Of a DNA stretch of 64,000 bases, positions 1 through 15,222 are shown in pieces. The notes beneath the pieces were generated by a model. It was not told where the DNA came from and did not search any database. It saw nothing but the letters and a program-made list of their open reading frames with translations. The position numbers were made by a program, and so were the translations under genes. How positions within the stretch are numbered: the first letter of the stretch is position 1; every line of letters starts with the position of its first letter. The stretch comes from Macropodus opercularis (lineage: Eukaryota; Chordata; Actinopteri; Anabantiformes; Osphronemidae). The stretch covers positions 8,663,001 to 8,727,000 of the forward strand of contig CM061105.1 of the NCBI GenBank assembly GCA_030770545.1, written 5' to 3'.

Positions 1-3000
1 GCTGGGGCCACAGATTTACGGGGGCCAAATCAAACTGCAATCCTCCAACAGCTGAGCTGAGCGGGGAAGAGAAATAAAAATCACAACGTGGGTATTATTG
101 AGGCTTCAGCTGTCATTAGTGCTCATAATAAGAGCTTTCCCATATGCTTCTGTCCACAGATGTTATGATTGGGACATAACATGTTATGACTTCACATTCC
201 CGAACAGTGTTACGGGTCAAGTGAGGGACAGTCTTAGTAGGTGTGCTACAGGGAACAAGATGCCAGAGAGCTGCGGTTACACATGCTGACAGAAATCAAA
301 CACGATCTGATGTTAACTTTGCGCAGCAGGCTGAAGTGACAGGGAGCGTAAGCTGACTCTGTCCTCCCACAGGTCAGCTGACTAAAACAACAAGTCTTCC
401 CCTGCAGAGCGAGCAGGAAAAATCCCACAGAGAAGAACATATCGGGAACTTTAGCGTAATAACTGTTTCCGCGCTGAGATCTAGATTAGAAGATGAATAA
501 CACCCCTGTCTCTGCAGAACAGACATGAAGCAACGGCTGCGTTTTGTATCGTTGCTTGATTAAAACTATGAAACATGTAACACAGATCTTGTCGTATTGT
601 AAACTGCGCAGTATAGAGGCTTTAATCCGATGCCACATTAACCCACAAAGCAATGCTTGTGGCTTTATTTGTGTCTTCTGACGGTTCCTCGTTGCCAAAC
701 ACCTTGGGAACCGTTGGTTTTGAGGAGATCCAGAGTCACTGTGTAGCTTTGTTAAGCGTCTCAGGGGCGTGTTAGTGTTAAAGTAGTCGCTGCTGTTAAC
801 GGCACATATGAAACGAGGTGGTCAGACCCCACATTGGATCCATTTACTCCAAGATTTAATTCAAAGAGTCATTTAAAACAGGCTGATTGACGGGTCCGTG
901 GAGATGGTCTTAGTTCCTCATGGCTAAGCCGGTAGGAAGGGGAGATAAGGACGCCGGGCCTGACTATGATTAATGGCTTGGTGTTCCTACACATCTCATG
1001 CAAACCAGCAGACGCTGTGTAAATTATGCTTAGAAATACGTCTGAAAGCACTTTGTACATTTCCGCTTGAGCCCCCTGTGTTTGACTGTGTATTCACAAT
1101 ATCAGAGCAGAGAGAGTGGAAATAATTTGACAAGGATTTGGCAGGTGGAGGTTTTTAAAGGACGGGAGTGGGGAAATAGGACGGGACACATTTTGATGGT
1201 GAAGCAACAGAGCCTGTATAATGTGTTTCAAAGAGGGGGAAAAAGATCTGATTTAAATTCACATATACTACCAGCGTCTCCTCACCTTGAATTTTCATTC
1301 ACCCAATGTGGATGTTAGCATTTTTTGACCTTGCCTTTTATGCTGCATGCTAATTTATACAAATGCAAGCATTTCTGTCCCCTTTGTGCTCTATAGCTGT
1401 GGCTGGTTCACTTTGCCTGTGCGGGTGCGGGTCCTGCCGTGAAACACCCAACGCTGCCTCCTCCTCTGTCCCTCTGGGAATAAGGAGCATGTGAAAATGC
1501 AAGAAGGGTTGAAGGGGGGGCTCAAATTAAAGCTTTGCAGCAGTTCACTGCGCCTTTGCTTAAATTAAAGACGTTCATGCATTTTGAAAGGATGGAGCGG
1601 TTTAATGAAAATGTATACAGTGCAGTAATGCTCGGCCAATCAAGACTAGGAATTGGGCAGGGTAAGAAAAACGTAATACATTTTCGAGGATAAACAGAAA
1701 GAGTAAACATACAGAGTTGGGATGTGCGGCTCCTTTGTCTGAGCTAATTCCCCGCTGTGTAAATTTGCTGGCGTCTTTGTGTGTAATTGATTCTTGTAGA
1801 GGATGATAGGCTGTGTTTTTGTGATAAGAGGTTGTTCGAGGACACTTTTGTTTGCTGTTTCAAGCAAAAGCACAAAGGTAGAAGAATTAGCACAAAGACT
1901 GCGCCGAACGTCAAAATAATCAGACTGCGTTTTAGCCAGTAACACCGAATCCGATTGCTCTGTTAGTTTTCCTCAGCCCTGTAGTAAAGCACATTTGAAA
2001 ATCCCTGTGGAATATGAATTAGCTGTGTTTCATCTGGAGGTTAACAGTATGAAGAGCTGCATGTGTTCGCCACTTGATGACTAAGTGCTCGTGCAATCAA
2101 CCCCCTCAATCATATGGTGCACTTCCCGGCAAGCCCATTGAAAAACCAAACCTATAGAACAAGAACAGCCAGTGGGAGTCATCGAAGTCTTCAGCCGCAT
2201 CTGTCTGAGACGTAAATATGGTGGAAGTGCAATCTCGTCGCTCTCCTCTGATACTGAGCAGGATTCCTCTCCGCAGGCTTTTCTTATGGAGATTTCAGAG
2301 CAACACAAAACAAAGACAAAGACAAACACATAACCACATCATGCAGGACCTGCTTTATTGAGGCTCTAGTATTTGCCCTAATAGGAGCAAATACCTGTGC
2401 AAACACCGAGTGGTGCCTTTCAGCCAGATAAAAGAAGGTGGCAGCTATGTTTTCCTGTGTTTGCTCTCACCAGCAGGTTACAATACAGTCTGACTTATAA
2501 AGCGCCTCTTGAACGCACCATTCACTGTAAAGCCTCTCACCTTTCATCTTTTTAGCTGTCTTTGTGTGTACAATTACTCATCTTCTTGTCTTCGCCCTGC
2601 TTTTATTGCTCCCTCTGTTCGTGCCCGTTGTTTCCCTCCCCCAGTCGCATTGATGTGATGTTCGACAGGGGTGTTTCCAGGAACCAGGCAACAAAAGGAA
2701 GAATAAAGCAGTTGAGGCGCAATCAAACAACGCGCACGTAATATAATGAACCCTGACCCCGATCGGAGCCGTTCACACAGCCGTCAGTACACAACGCGGC
2801 ACAGTTTACACAAATCGGCATCTTCGCTTCTCCTGTCCGTCATCGCTTACCGGGCGTAGTGGTGTAATTACCAAGACAAAAAAGCTTGTGGTGCGTCTTC
2901 AAATCAACCTTTGTGCCTCCTAAATTGCTAAATGATAACATAACTAACACAAATTACAGCCTTCAAGCTTTCTTGTCACCAGAGACCATCACATTTGGTT

Positions 3001-5140
3001 TAGGGAACACAATGCTTACGTTTAGTGCGGTGCATCAGCTCAGAGGGTGGTTTCTAGATCTACAGCGGAGTTACTGACTTGCTTGCGGACTATTTGTTTT
3101 AACATAATGGAGACTGAAACAAACTGCTCTGATTATCCACGACAGCTGCAGATGTACACACACAGGATTTGTTGACATAATATATTTTTTTCTATTTCTT
3201 CTTCTTTAAAAAGTAATGGACAGAAACAAAAATTAACATTAGGAACTTCAGCAGTTTAACAGCACTAGAGACAGAGAAAGTGCTTTCGGGCTTTTGCCTA
3301 CAGCAAGGTGACGGTTTATGAAACCTTGGACCACGCAGCAGCAGATGGTGACACGTCGGCAGTGGTTGGAGGCCACAGTGAAAAAAAGCACACAGCTGTG
3401 TAGGTACAGGAGACGGAGAGGAGAGCGTGGAGACGGATTCCCAATGACGGGATGTCAGACAGAGACGCAAACTGGACGGAATGAAGGCCACAAATGTGCA
3501 AGGAGTGACTCAAGAAAGAAATCTGAAGGCATAGCTCATTATGGCACGACCACGTTATTCCACTAAACTCAGAGGCGTCGTTTCTCACTGGTTGTCCACA
3601 GACCATCTGCTCTGAAATAAATCACACGTATGAGTGGCCACTTAGCGTGTTGCTGCGTGACGCAGGGCATTATGGGTACTGCAGGGAAACGCAGCGGCTG
3701 AGTTTTCACCTTGCGCCACTCTCAGTCATGAAGGCAAATATCTAAACACGCAGGCTTCAAAAATTGTAATTCAGCGTCAACAGACATGAAACTATAGCTG
3801 CTCACTGAAGAAGCATTTCACGCTGTTTGCTTGTGTAATTATTGAGATTGTCTCATTTCAGTGTGTGTGACATCCACAGCCTCCAGGCGTTGCTGCATGC
3901 TGAACGCTGGTAATGAGGACTGGCTTTTTGAATTTAGCTCACATAGAAATGAACCTCAGCTGTGTGCTGAAGCCAGAGCCCCCGTCCTGCAGGAGCTGTG
4001 GGCTTCCAGGGCTTCCAGGGCTCGAGTCAGGTGCTTCGCTCCCGCCACGACGCGGGTGACACGTCGTAAAAGCGGAGCATCGCTAACTGAGGGCTGATCT
4101 GTTTACAGATCCCTCCCAGCAGTGGTCACTCAAACTGGAGCTGCGTGGCCATGCGGACTTTCAATGAACCTTTCCACTGTGAAGTGTTTCACACTGAACA
4201 TCTGGGTTTTGTTTAAAAATGCTTTGAGAATCACCGTTAGAATTTACTGCTTGTATGCTTCTGTGTACATTTCTGAGGCCGGGTGTTATCACAGCATTCT
4301 TAAAACCACACGCTGCATAAACTCCAGGACAACGCTGCACTTCATGGTGTGAACGTTCGCAGTCTGGTCGGACACTGGTGTGTAATTTCAATCAGCCGAA
4401 CTTCCCCACATGTAAAGTGCGGCTCATTACCCCTCACCTCTGTGGACACACTGTTTTGTTCCCTTGATTGGAAGGCCTCAGCTCCAATTAATATCTTAGA
4501 AGGCTGACATTTCAAAACGAGGCTCCATCCTCTCCTGTTTGGAGCACGTCGCCTCGTTTAATGAAGGCGTTTCTGGCGTGCGACACCAGAGGTGGTTTTC
4601 CTTTGATCTCCTGAGTGTGCGCTGATTGTGTTCCCGTTAGAAGATATCTTCACCTGGCATTTTTAAAAGTGTGTCTTTTGGCTTTTGTCGGGTTGTTCAT
4701 TAGTTTCGCTATGCTGACTTAATGACCATGCACCGAGTGACACTGTGCTGCTTCACTATAGGATACAACCAGTTAGCACAAAAAGCAGGATGATGCTCCA
4801 TACACTGCGCAGAGCTGCATCTCCTGACCTGCCGCTTCACCTCCTCTTGGCTGCGCGTCTTTAGAGATGTCATGCCTATCACGCGTGGCGCAACTTCCCG
4901 TCTCCCTCTTTCTTGGCCTACAGGTTGTTTAGCATTTCGGACAGGGCTCTTGTGTTGCTTCGCAGTCGGGCACAAGGGCGCTTAGGGATGTCATCTTCTC
5001 AAAGCTAATTGCTGTGCCCTTCTCTTAACGAAACAAGCTCAGGAAATAAATAACTAATGTGCCCCTTGGTACGCTCATTAGCTAACTGCAAATTTGCTGC
5101 TCCACGACTTTTTCCTTACTCCACACTCCTGACCAAACGA
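1..5140. other. Intergenic, no gene seen
   Basis: Only short ORFs without domains or plausible splice partners occur. No recognisable repeat family is seen apart from small direct repeats such as the GGCTTCCAG duplication near 4009-4020. Confidence 0.6.
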
Positions 5141-5144
5141 CCCC

Positions 5145-5175
<31 letters not shown>

Positions 5176-5196
5176 ACACACCCACACATACACACA
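5141..5196. repeat. C21 run and (CA)n microsatellite
   Basis: Twenty-one consecutive C are followed by about ten CA units and imperfect CA copies. Length in the assembly may be unreliable here. Confidence 0.95.
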
Positions 5197-8100
5197 GACT
5201 AGTCTACTTCATTCAACTTCTTCTTTTTTACTTTCTGTCTGACATCAGTGTGATGAGGAAGTCAAAGATGCATTTACTTTAAAGACTAAGGGCTTCAGAA
5301 CAAACGGAAGGAAATCAGAGATACTGTTATCAATTCTGGCATAAAAGTCACGGACGTTACCTGTGATGTGACTTCATCATGTGTTAATAGTTATCGCCAC
5401 AAAACTAGCTTTCAAATGTTATTATTATATTATGTTTTATATTGTCATTGTTTAAGCCCTTTATCTTAACCCCGACAGCTACTTTCACTACTTTAAACTG
5501 AAAATGCCTCCTGTCCTTAACTCCTTCATAGACTCACACAAGGTTAATTGGGTCATATTATGCTTTTTGTGTTGTAGTTTTCACAACATATCTTTGTGCG
5601 GTTGGTTGTTCGTGTTACTTATAGATGAATCCCTTCAAGTGTATCTGTGATTCATCCCGAGTTCTTAAGGGATCAATCAACAGCATCTGAAACACTCAAC
5701 ACCCACCTTTTCAGCTTTGGATGGGGGATTGTTATGCTCCCTGCTTCTCTATGATGGCTGCAATTTCACTGCACCTTCAAGTGCAGCTGTTCAGAACGAA
5801 TCTAAACACTTTTGCCTTCTGATGCGATTCTGCAGACCTAGTTTGTCTCAAGCATGCTTTCATCTTGAGAAGAGCATCAGTGGAAGAGCATAAACCGTGG
5901 TTCATGAGCTGAGCACGAAAGCCGGTTCTTAGTCAAGCTCCATTTCATTGTTTTCTCGAGTGCCTTGCGTGGTCTTCCTCAACACGCCGGGATCGTTCCG
6001 TTGTTATGGAGACAGTGGCGGGTGGTCAGAAATAAGTGGGTGTCTGTGTTTGGGGATGGTCTTCACATCACGCAGAAGAAGCTCTTTTGATGATGAAGTT
6101 GTTCTCGCCTATTTACAATGCGTGTACGGCAGTAATGCGCGTTATTATACACCAGCAAAGGCTCACGGGGGGGAAATCCAGTCCAGTGGTGAGGATGTGT
6201 TTGCAGTTGATTAAAGAGAAATCCAACAGGAAATCTAAACTCCTTCTAGACTCTAGATGCAACTCTATTAATGTGACTTGAAGCACTGAGCGACTAATGG
6301 GATTTATCTCCTCCGTGTGTAAATGTAACAATGTTGCTCTGCAGATACGTAAATGGTCCAGACACTTATTTTATAATCAGGATTAGGAAAAGTCTTCAGG
6401 CTTTTCTTGCTAAATTTACCTTCTAAAGATGTGTCAGTTCCCTCTCTGAAATATTAATTGCCTGATAAATTATTGCTGCTGGCAGGGAAGTGTGTTCTGC
6501 TGTGGATCTACTGTAGGTAACTCAGCTCTGTCTCCTGGTATAGAAATTCTTAAAGCATTTGCATATGAAAGGACTAGTTCTGTAATGGTACTGGTCATTT
6601 CTGAAGTAAGCAGGTGATATCTGTTCTAGCAGGGGTATATTGCTGGGTGGACGATTCTCAGTAATGGAAACCTTTAGGGTGTAAGCCGTGTACTTACTGA
6701 AGCCGCTTTAAGGGATATGAAATGGCTGATAGTCAGTGGCCTATGGGACATATTACAGTAAGATGTCTGCAGGAGATGAGCGTCTCATTCTTTGTTGTTA
6801 AAGAAACTGAAATAAAGAAGTAAAACAGTCCTGATATTGGACAAATATCTTTCACATCTCTCCTCCATCTATAACTGGATTTTGTACCCGTGGGAGAAGT
6901 TCAAAAGATTGATTTTGAAACTCCTGAACCTTTGAAAGTGAAGTGAGCTTAATTTAAAGGCTGAGGGATGTGTGGAAACTCATCTTAAAATGAATATTTG
7001 TCTAAGCTCACAAATAATCAATGGATGTATGACAAATCCTTGGTAGAAAGTGAGTTTCCAGGCATTTTCCATGATGAAAATGTAAGACTTTACTGCAGTT
7101 ACTACACCAGCTGCTTTTATTGACATTTTACTCCAAAGGCAAGCTGTCCTTAGCTAAGCTAAGTATTAGGTTTCAGCTCTCACTTAGTGAGAATACATTA
7201 AATACTACAATGTCACCTTTTCCGTGGTTATCTCTAACCTCCTTTATGGATCTGTGGTGCTGTAAAACACGTCAGCTGCATTCCGGTACGACTCTGGTAA
7301 CTTTAGCTAATGAAAATGTCACCCTGTGTGTCTTCACAAGGGCTAAAGGGAGATAAGACAGAATTACGAAGCGCGCTGGTCCCATTGGAGCCTGTGTACA
7401 AGCACAAAGACGCTCTGTAAATATGTCCCTGCACGTCAAGGCAGGAGAGCACACGGCTACAGAAACACACACTGTAGCTCTCAGGTGGGTTGACATTTGG
7501 TTAATCAATGACTGGCAGAGAGACATGAATACCCATTAGTCCACCATGTCCGACTTTTAAAACATATTACCTCAGCTTAAAAGAGAAAATGTCTACAGAA
7601 TTAATTATGTTGTTTGGATCTTGTCACTAAATCCTGAACAATGTCCTTTTTGGCCGTCCAGCGTGGAGCCTGCTTCCAAAAGCGCGGCCGTGAGCAATGG
7701 TGCTCGCGCTGCAGCTACGGATGTTAATTGCTGCACATGCTGGAACCTGGCGGTGATGCTCTGCCAGCAACCAATAGAAAGCCTGTGTGATCTTAGTTTA
7801 GATTAAACGTGCGCAGGGTGAGGCTGAACAGCTATTCCTTAACTAAATGGCTTTGGCTCAGGTAATGGTAGCGATCCGGAGCATCTCCCAAATTAATTTA
7901 GATTTCTGAGCTCAGCTCAAACCTAATCAGGTTTCTCCGGAGTGCCATGCTTTGCTTTTATAGATTTCCCATACAGGGCACACGTATACTGTATACTAGC
8001 TATAACCCAGAGGTAGGATTGCGACGTTTGTGAGGACCTACGGGACATTAGCTGCTTTCATTCTTCATACACGCAGCTCCAAATGTAATCAAACGCTGTA

Positions 8101-11100
8101 AGAGCAATGTCGGGTTATGACGGGAGTTTGGCATTGGGCCCAAACAGTCAATTCACATTGTATCAATCCACGGCGAACGTGAGCAATGCATTTATTGCAC
8201 CAAATGCATCAGAATACAGGAATGTAATCAAAATCAGAGATGTGCTGAAGTCAGCAGGACACACTCCCAAAAAGCCTCTGATGGGCGTGGGTTCAATTTG
8301 AACCGGCGTGTTCTCCCGGCATGAAAAGCCTCGGCTGGCGGTTCAATTATAGGACGAGCTTTTCAGTTTCCTTACATCATCATCCTCATTTACTGTATAT
8401 AATGTGCAGTTTGATGCCTCTAGAACCACCTGCTATTCATGGATTTTGTATTTGGTCATGGACGGAACATGATGATGGCAAGCATGTCGAGCTACTGTAC
8501 AGCTTGAGGACAGTCACACAAGGCAGTAGTGCTCCAGTCTATTAGTATACAACTCAAAGGAAGCACTGCTTAATTACAGCTTGAAGGCGGCGGCACATGC
8601 TGAATAACTTGTATTCCTAGCTACAGCACATCCAGTAAAACAAATGACAGTTTTTGTCTTGGTGTCAGGAACTGGAATGTGTCTTTTTGAGCGTAAAGAC
8701 ACTATACCTCTTATGAATTCTAACAAAGCTTCCTCATGGGTAGATATCACTCACATACAAAATGTGTGAGACCTCAGAAACCCCCCCATGCATTTTAATA
8801 ATCCAAACTTGGAGTTTTCCCCTATTGGTCTCTGTGTGATGTACAATGCCTGAGCCTCATTTACAGTCAAGGCTGCAAAGATCATTCCGCGCATTCAGAT
8901 GTGTTTTTACTGCCAGGCTCAGTGAAAACGAACAGTGGATTGAATTGTCGGGCTGGAGCCATAGTAAGAGGAGCTACTCTGCAGTGAAAAACTGGGTTGC
9001 AGCCTAATGTCTCCCGTTGGAATAGCTTCTCTGTCTGGGATGACGGCAGCTGTCTGGTTCCTGTATCTAAAGGCATCAATGACAACATCCCTGCTTTATC
9101 TGTCCCTGGGTTTGGAAGTTTGACACAAAACTCTAGAGGAATCAGTTCTCCAAAAATAAATGCTTTTTTAATTCCTCTATTAAATCATGCTCAATATTTT
9201 CAAATACAACTTTAAAGACTTTGCTTAATGGCCATGTTGTAGCAGAACTGAATCCTTGGAAGCATTGAAGTAAAAAAAACAAAGCAGAGGAAAGTTAAGA
9301 TCCCAAGGAACCAAGTTCTGTCCAGCAGATGAAGAGCAACATGTTTAATGCCACGACCTTGGCTCTGAGTCTGCTTTTGAGAACCTGCGAGGACAACGGC
9401 AACCTGTGGCCGCCCTGATATTTATGCACATAATCACACACCCAAGCCACCAGAGCTAGCTGTCAAAATCGGGAGCCAATCTGCAAGAGTGATTAGTTAT
9501 GCCTGGCTGAGTTCGCTGAACTTTCTCCATCTGCACGTCTAGTAATGTATGGAACGCGCAGTGTTGGTAACAAGGCTGGAGACTGACAAGGTTAAGCTGA
9601 GGCAGATGCAAAATAAACAGTTTGGAATGGACAGAGGTCACTAAGGTCTGACATTCTGAAAGGTTCTGTATTTTTTTCACCTCTGTTTTTTATGACAAAA
9701 TATGCAAAGGTGAAAAAAAAAAGCCACACATATTCTGGATAACTGCAGCTTTGTTTCATTTCACACCCTGTCTGCCATGTACTGTACAGCTCAGACTTCA
9801 CCACAGGATCATCGGTTTTGTAAAGGGATTATTTGCATTCTTTAAATTGTAAAATCTATTTATAGCTTATGCTCGTTTATAATTTGCTCAGCGGTTGAAC
9901 CTTCATCTGTAGAAGCAGAAGTTCTGGCGCTGCATTATATGCATTATGCAACGTGACCTCCTCTCTAAGTCTCTATTAGCTGCGTTTTTTAAATATTTTG
10001 TAAGCGGGACATTCCTCATCTGGTGCATGTGCAACCACCGTAATCGTCAGAGAGGCCAACGTACAGTTTCACAGCTCCGATTTCCATTGCTCTCAGTTGG
10101 AGTAGCAGCGGCGTGAGGGAACTACCGTCTCCCTGGGTGTCAGTCAGAGAGCAGTCTATAAGAAATGACACATGAGCCGGACACATACTGTGCCTGCTTT
10201 GTGGAATAAAGGCACATGTCTAAAACCCCTTGCACCGTAATGTGATTTGCCTTACAGTACAACAGCACATAGAGAATTATATTAGGATGGTGCAGCCTAG
10301 GGACGTGCACTTCTTAGACCCCAGACCCCAGGGAGCCCATGTCAGCTGTCAGTCAAAGGAGCCGAGGCAAAGACAGTGTGTCTGTCCAAGGCTGCTATTT
10401 CAATCATTCATGAGACAGGATTCTTTCTCAAAAGCTGCCACATCCCACTGCTCTGATTGCAGTCGTAACTTATCAGGAGGCAAATCAGTACATGCGAAGG
10501 GCTTGATGTTTGATAAGCGCTCGTATTGTTCTCAGTAATAAGCATATACTTTAAGCATAACGCTCTCAAATCCAAGCATGTTCTTGCCATAATGCACAAA
10601 TATGTATTTATCCCTTTGGTGAAATGTTTTATTTATTATTTGTGTTTATTTCTGTTTCAAAGTGTATGTAAATACAATGTTGGTGTCTTTCATCTGGCAG
10701 CAGTCTACTCTATTTCCAGCCAGCTCATCGTTACTGCAGCAGAGAAAGTCCTTGAACTGATGAAACTAATTGGGTTAAAGCAAAATGAACGTGTGCTTTC
10801 TCTTGCTGAGTTAACAAAACTGACTTGCAGCGCTGGAAATGTCAATAATTAAACACTGGCATGGCAAAACCTTCTTGGTTCACAGCTTGCATCTTCGCTC
10901 TATTTGATCTTCAAGGCCAGCGCAGTCTGGCATTGTCGGTCTTTAATGTGGGTTCAGGGTGGATTCCCGAGACTGAATCTCACCCTCTAAAGTCTTCCCG
11001 TCTTTACCAGCTTACTGGGGTTGGGCCTGGCAGGAGACTGAGCTCTGCCTTTTGCGTCAAGCCTCTGAAGGTGCCCCCGCACTGAACGTATTTCTCCTGC

Positions 11101-11200
11101 TGTTCAGAGACACCTCCAGACTTCACATAAACACACACACACTCGCAAAGACGTGGACAAAAAGTCAGGTTGTTCTTGTGTACATGCATCAGTGCTCTCG

Positions 11201-11218
11201 GACACACACACACACACA
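11201..11218. repeat. (AC)n microsatellite
   Basis: About eight AC units. Confidence 0.85.
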
Positions 11219-14200
11219 GTCCCAGTTAATGCTTCCGCACCCAAACATCTTCTCTCCTAGGAAACAACAGCTCGTACTGTGATTTTCATACAGTCTTCCT
11301 AAGCGTTAATGTCATGGCTATAGTGATTTAAATCATTTCTTTGAACTCTGTCTTCTTGCTGAAGCAGAATGATTCTTTAACGTAGATTATTAATAAAATA
11401 AAACCATGAGAATTAGTTGCTAAGGTTTCATTTCTGAAATTACCACAGGCTTTAAACTGATTGACCCATTCATATAATTAATTCAGCAGTGCTGGAATAA
11501 CCGAAACGTCTTAAATTATTAAACTAAAAACCTCCTGACATAATTTGGTGATCATGACCTCCGTTCCAACATATTTGTGTTTGTCTGACAGCATCTATTG
11601 GATCCAATTTTATATTTATTTACACAGTTAGGAATGAGCCGTTTCTAAACAGCTGCAGCTTCCTCCAGTTCAGGTCATTGCACTTTATCTGGCTGTGTAT
11701 CAAACCCTCAGCACAGAGGAACCGCCCACTTTCCACTAAGGATGGGGCCAGTCACGCCGATGATGCAAATATTGAGTTGACGATAACCTGAGGCATGTTT
11801 GCAGGAGTAAAGCAGAGCTATTCATGCGCTTCGGTTGCTTTCAAGGGACCCAACTCCCTGCACAACACCGTTTGTTTGACTAACACCGAACGTCGATGCA
11901 CTGCTTTTGTGTTTGATACATTTTTATTCTCGTTTAAAAATAGCCTTTGTTAGCGTATGTCAGCGGGTTCCTGGCTGAGGGCCAGTGCTTTGGCTGGAGA
12001 AATGTCAGATCAGAATTAAGCACCGGCTCCAAAACATTTATTTACGGGAAATCACTGCGCAGGGAGATGGGAGGATGATGGACCTACAACATGAGACCTG
12101 ACAACAAGGCAGAGTTCTGCTGGAGGTGGGCTAAAGGCAAGAACAGCACTTTGGTTGGGGTTGGACGAAGATCTTGTGTCGTGTTACGTTGTGTGTGAAG
12201 TAACTGTCACATTTGCTTCTATTAACCCAGCCCATTGACCCTAACCCAGCGCTTTGAGTGTGGAGCCTAACTGAATGTTAATAAAGCTGGAGGCCCACAA
12301 CTCATGTAACAGTTCAGTTGAAATCAGAACTAGATGCTGTAGATCTGATCTTTTGGCAGACAAATATGTTTCCTCTGCACCTTTCATTCATACGTTAAGC
12401 ATCAATATTCTTACATTAACGGTGAACAGATGCTCATTATATTTACAGAAAGCATAAATGGGTTGTAATTACACTCTCAGCAGAAATGTATTTGTGATTG
12501 AGTTGCATACTGGCAGGCTGGTTTCTACATATGCAGCCTAGAGACATTGATGATACAATCTGCGGACTCCTCATCTAAGCATGAGGTCAGGAACCTGCAC
12601 AGACTTGTCAAACAAACTAAAGTAACAGATGTTAGTCAATTTGCCACCAAATGAATAAAAAAACCCATCTTCATATATGCAGCAGGTTTGCATATGTTGA
12701 GTTATTGTAATTTCTATTTAAAATACAAATGCACACATAAATTGAACAAAGTGCAGGTGGATGTGTGCACCTCAGCACGACTCTGATGAGTTTGGAAAGG
12801 AATCCATCCAGCTGCTCCTCCCCGGCCTAATGAAACCATATAGAGGGTGACAAGCAGGGTGGGAACGTGGCCTTCGCGGCTTGTTGTGCGTGCGTGAGAT
12901 CGCGTGCAGCCGTAAAGTGTAACTGCTCGCAGAAGGACAAGGCGCTTGGTGAATGAGCAGAAGTTCAGATGGGAATGAACAGCACCCCACCGACAGGGTG
13001 GTCAGCAGACTCTTAGCTGATCGATAGTTGTGCCGTGTCAGACCCAGCCAGATGTCTCACATGTAGATAACGCCTTTATGCCTTTAAACGGTGGCTCATT
13101 TCTGTGAGGGGGGGGCGATGATGGTGGGATTCGGCTGAGGGATATGCTCCGTGTCTTTTCTCTGTTTTCCTGGTTTGCCTTTTTGAGGCTGCTAATCCCT
13201 TGGCAAACTCTGATGAGACTGCAACTCCCTGGGAGAGCTAACAGCACATCAATAATACATCCAGTCCAGCTGCATCCACTAAATTCTCCACACACGTGCA
13301 CTGTATCGCTCCCGAACACACATACGTACCCTCACCCACCAACCGTGGCCTGACTCCTCGCTGTCGCTGCTATAAAAGCCTTGCATTATTTATTCGTGCA
13401 AAAGTATGAGCTGAGATCCAGAAAAGAGGCGACACCTGAGGCGTTTCCTAAAGGCTGCTGTATCATTCAGCGGCAGACTCATTGCTTAGTCTGAAAGGAG
13501 GAAGGCAAGTGTTGTTTAGGCGTCTCCGCTAATAAGTCCCTCTGTGTTCACACTAAGGCTGCGTGCTCATTCTGGTGGCACCGGCAAAGCCGTACCTGCA
13601 GTGATAACACCCTGCTGCAACATGACGTCAACGGTTTATTTCCCCCAGTTTTCCGTCAGTTGATGCTCGACAGAGTATTGATTGTTTTGGTGAGTGTTTC
13701 AGGGAGGTGGAGACGACGTGGCAAAACATCGCCGTGTCCACAGCGCTGTGACAGCTGTATAATTACAGTGAGGAGTACAGGCAAAAGTTGTGTTCTGTGG
13801 CTTTAGGTCTTAACAGGGGCTCTCTCTGCGCGCACACTGTTGTGTTTTGGGGTTTCAACGTGTCCTTTGCTCGGCGAGAATGTGCATTAGTGGCTGGTAT
13901 GTGACAGGGAGCAGCACTTTGAATACAGAATTGACTGTTTTGTATTCCGCTCTGCAGGGAGGTCAAAAATTAAAAACACACTTTCAGAAGAGCAGTGGCA
14001 ACCGTCCAAGCTAACAGTTTAATTAATTTCTGTGCATACGGTGAGTGTTTCCTTTGTCTCCTTCTGAAGGTTTAGAATCTTTGGAGACTTTAGTCAAGGC
14101 CAAAGTGGAAATGGCTCATTTTACTCACATACATAAATGAAACCTAATCCTGCCAGTCCCCATCTGGTCTGCTCCTCCGTCCGTGGCCCAGACCAAGGTT

Positions 14201-15189
14201 GAAAAAGGACATTACTTGAAGAAATGTAGAAAAAACAAGGAAGTTGCACAGGATGTACGGAAAATAGTCCGTTTGTTGTGAGCTTATTTGCAGATAAATT
14301 TCAAAACACCCCAAAGCAACAATAAAATGAAGCATTAAAATAGCAGAAGAAAACACAATGTTCTTTCACTTATACTGAATAATAATGGATGGAAAGAATG
14401 ATGTTTATCTTAAAAACACAATTATAGAGTTTATCTTAATAACATAGCACTGTTGAAGAATGGACAATTAATCTTCTGCCAATAATCAGCGTAAACAAGA
14501 GGACTGCTAGATGATTTAAATAGCCAATAAAAATGTAAAGCAACAAACACAAGAGTCTAAACAAGTTAATTCAACTCCAAATATTAAATCACTGCTAATC
14601 ATAGGAACGTTTTTAAATCTACCTGCCCAGTCACAGGTAGGAAGAGAAGTTGTTGTACAAGGTCGTAGTTCATTCAGTGTCGTGAACAAAGTGGTGACAA
14701 AAGGTTGAACCGCACAATGAATGTACGTGCGCATGCAGCGAGCTATAAAAGTACCGTTACTCCACAACCACAAGCATTTCTTTTGTGCCGTCTCCCGTCC
14801 TTGTGCTTCCACCGTGTGCTCGCCTGTTCGGCGGTCCGCTGCTTATCAACACCTCCGTCTGGCTCGCTCTGTGCTTTGTCTCTCCACTCAACCTTTATTT
14901 TCTCCAGATAACACGTGAAAACAGATTGCTTTTTGGTTCCGGCCTAATTGGGATGACATGGCTCATCAACACTAAAACAAACCATGTGTCTTTGGTCTGA
15001 GTGGGAAAAGGAAGAAGAGAGAAAGTCTTTGCTAATTCTGCAGACAGCCAGCTCTTTTTAGTTTCTCTATTAAAAAATGAACTAAAAGCCCCTCGTGCTG
15101 GAAAAATATGCCTCGTTTAAGCCAAACATATGCTCATTTCTGACACACAACCGTCTTTGTGTCTTGAGTCCAGCTCACTGTTTCCGTCA

Positions 15190-15222
15190 GCCCATTTTCT
15201 GTACCACTTATTTCGTTCAGGG
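15190..15222 (+). repeat. Fragment of common teleost interspersed repeat
   Basis: CCATTTTCTGTACCACTTAT followed by TTCGTTCAGGGTC resembles the conserved teleost motif 'CCATTTTCT-taCC-CTTaT-C-gTTCAGGGTC' seen in many fish non-LTR fragments (recalled). The fragment is short and its edges are unclear. Confidence 0.4.

Noticed and set aside
13369..14751. Two GCTATAAAAG boxes (13369-13378 and 14742-14751) as possible core promoters
   Set aside because: No downstream gene, splice site or CpG-rich context supports transcription; TATAAAAG is expected by chance at this density.
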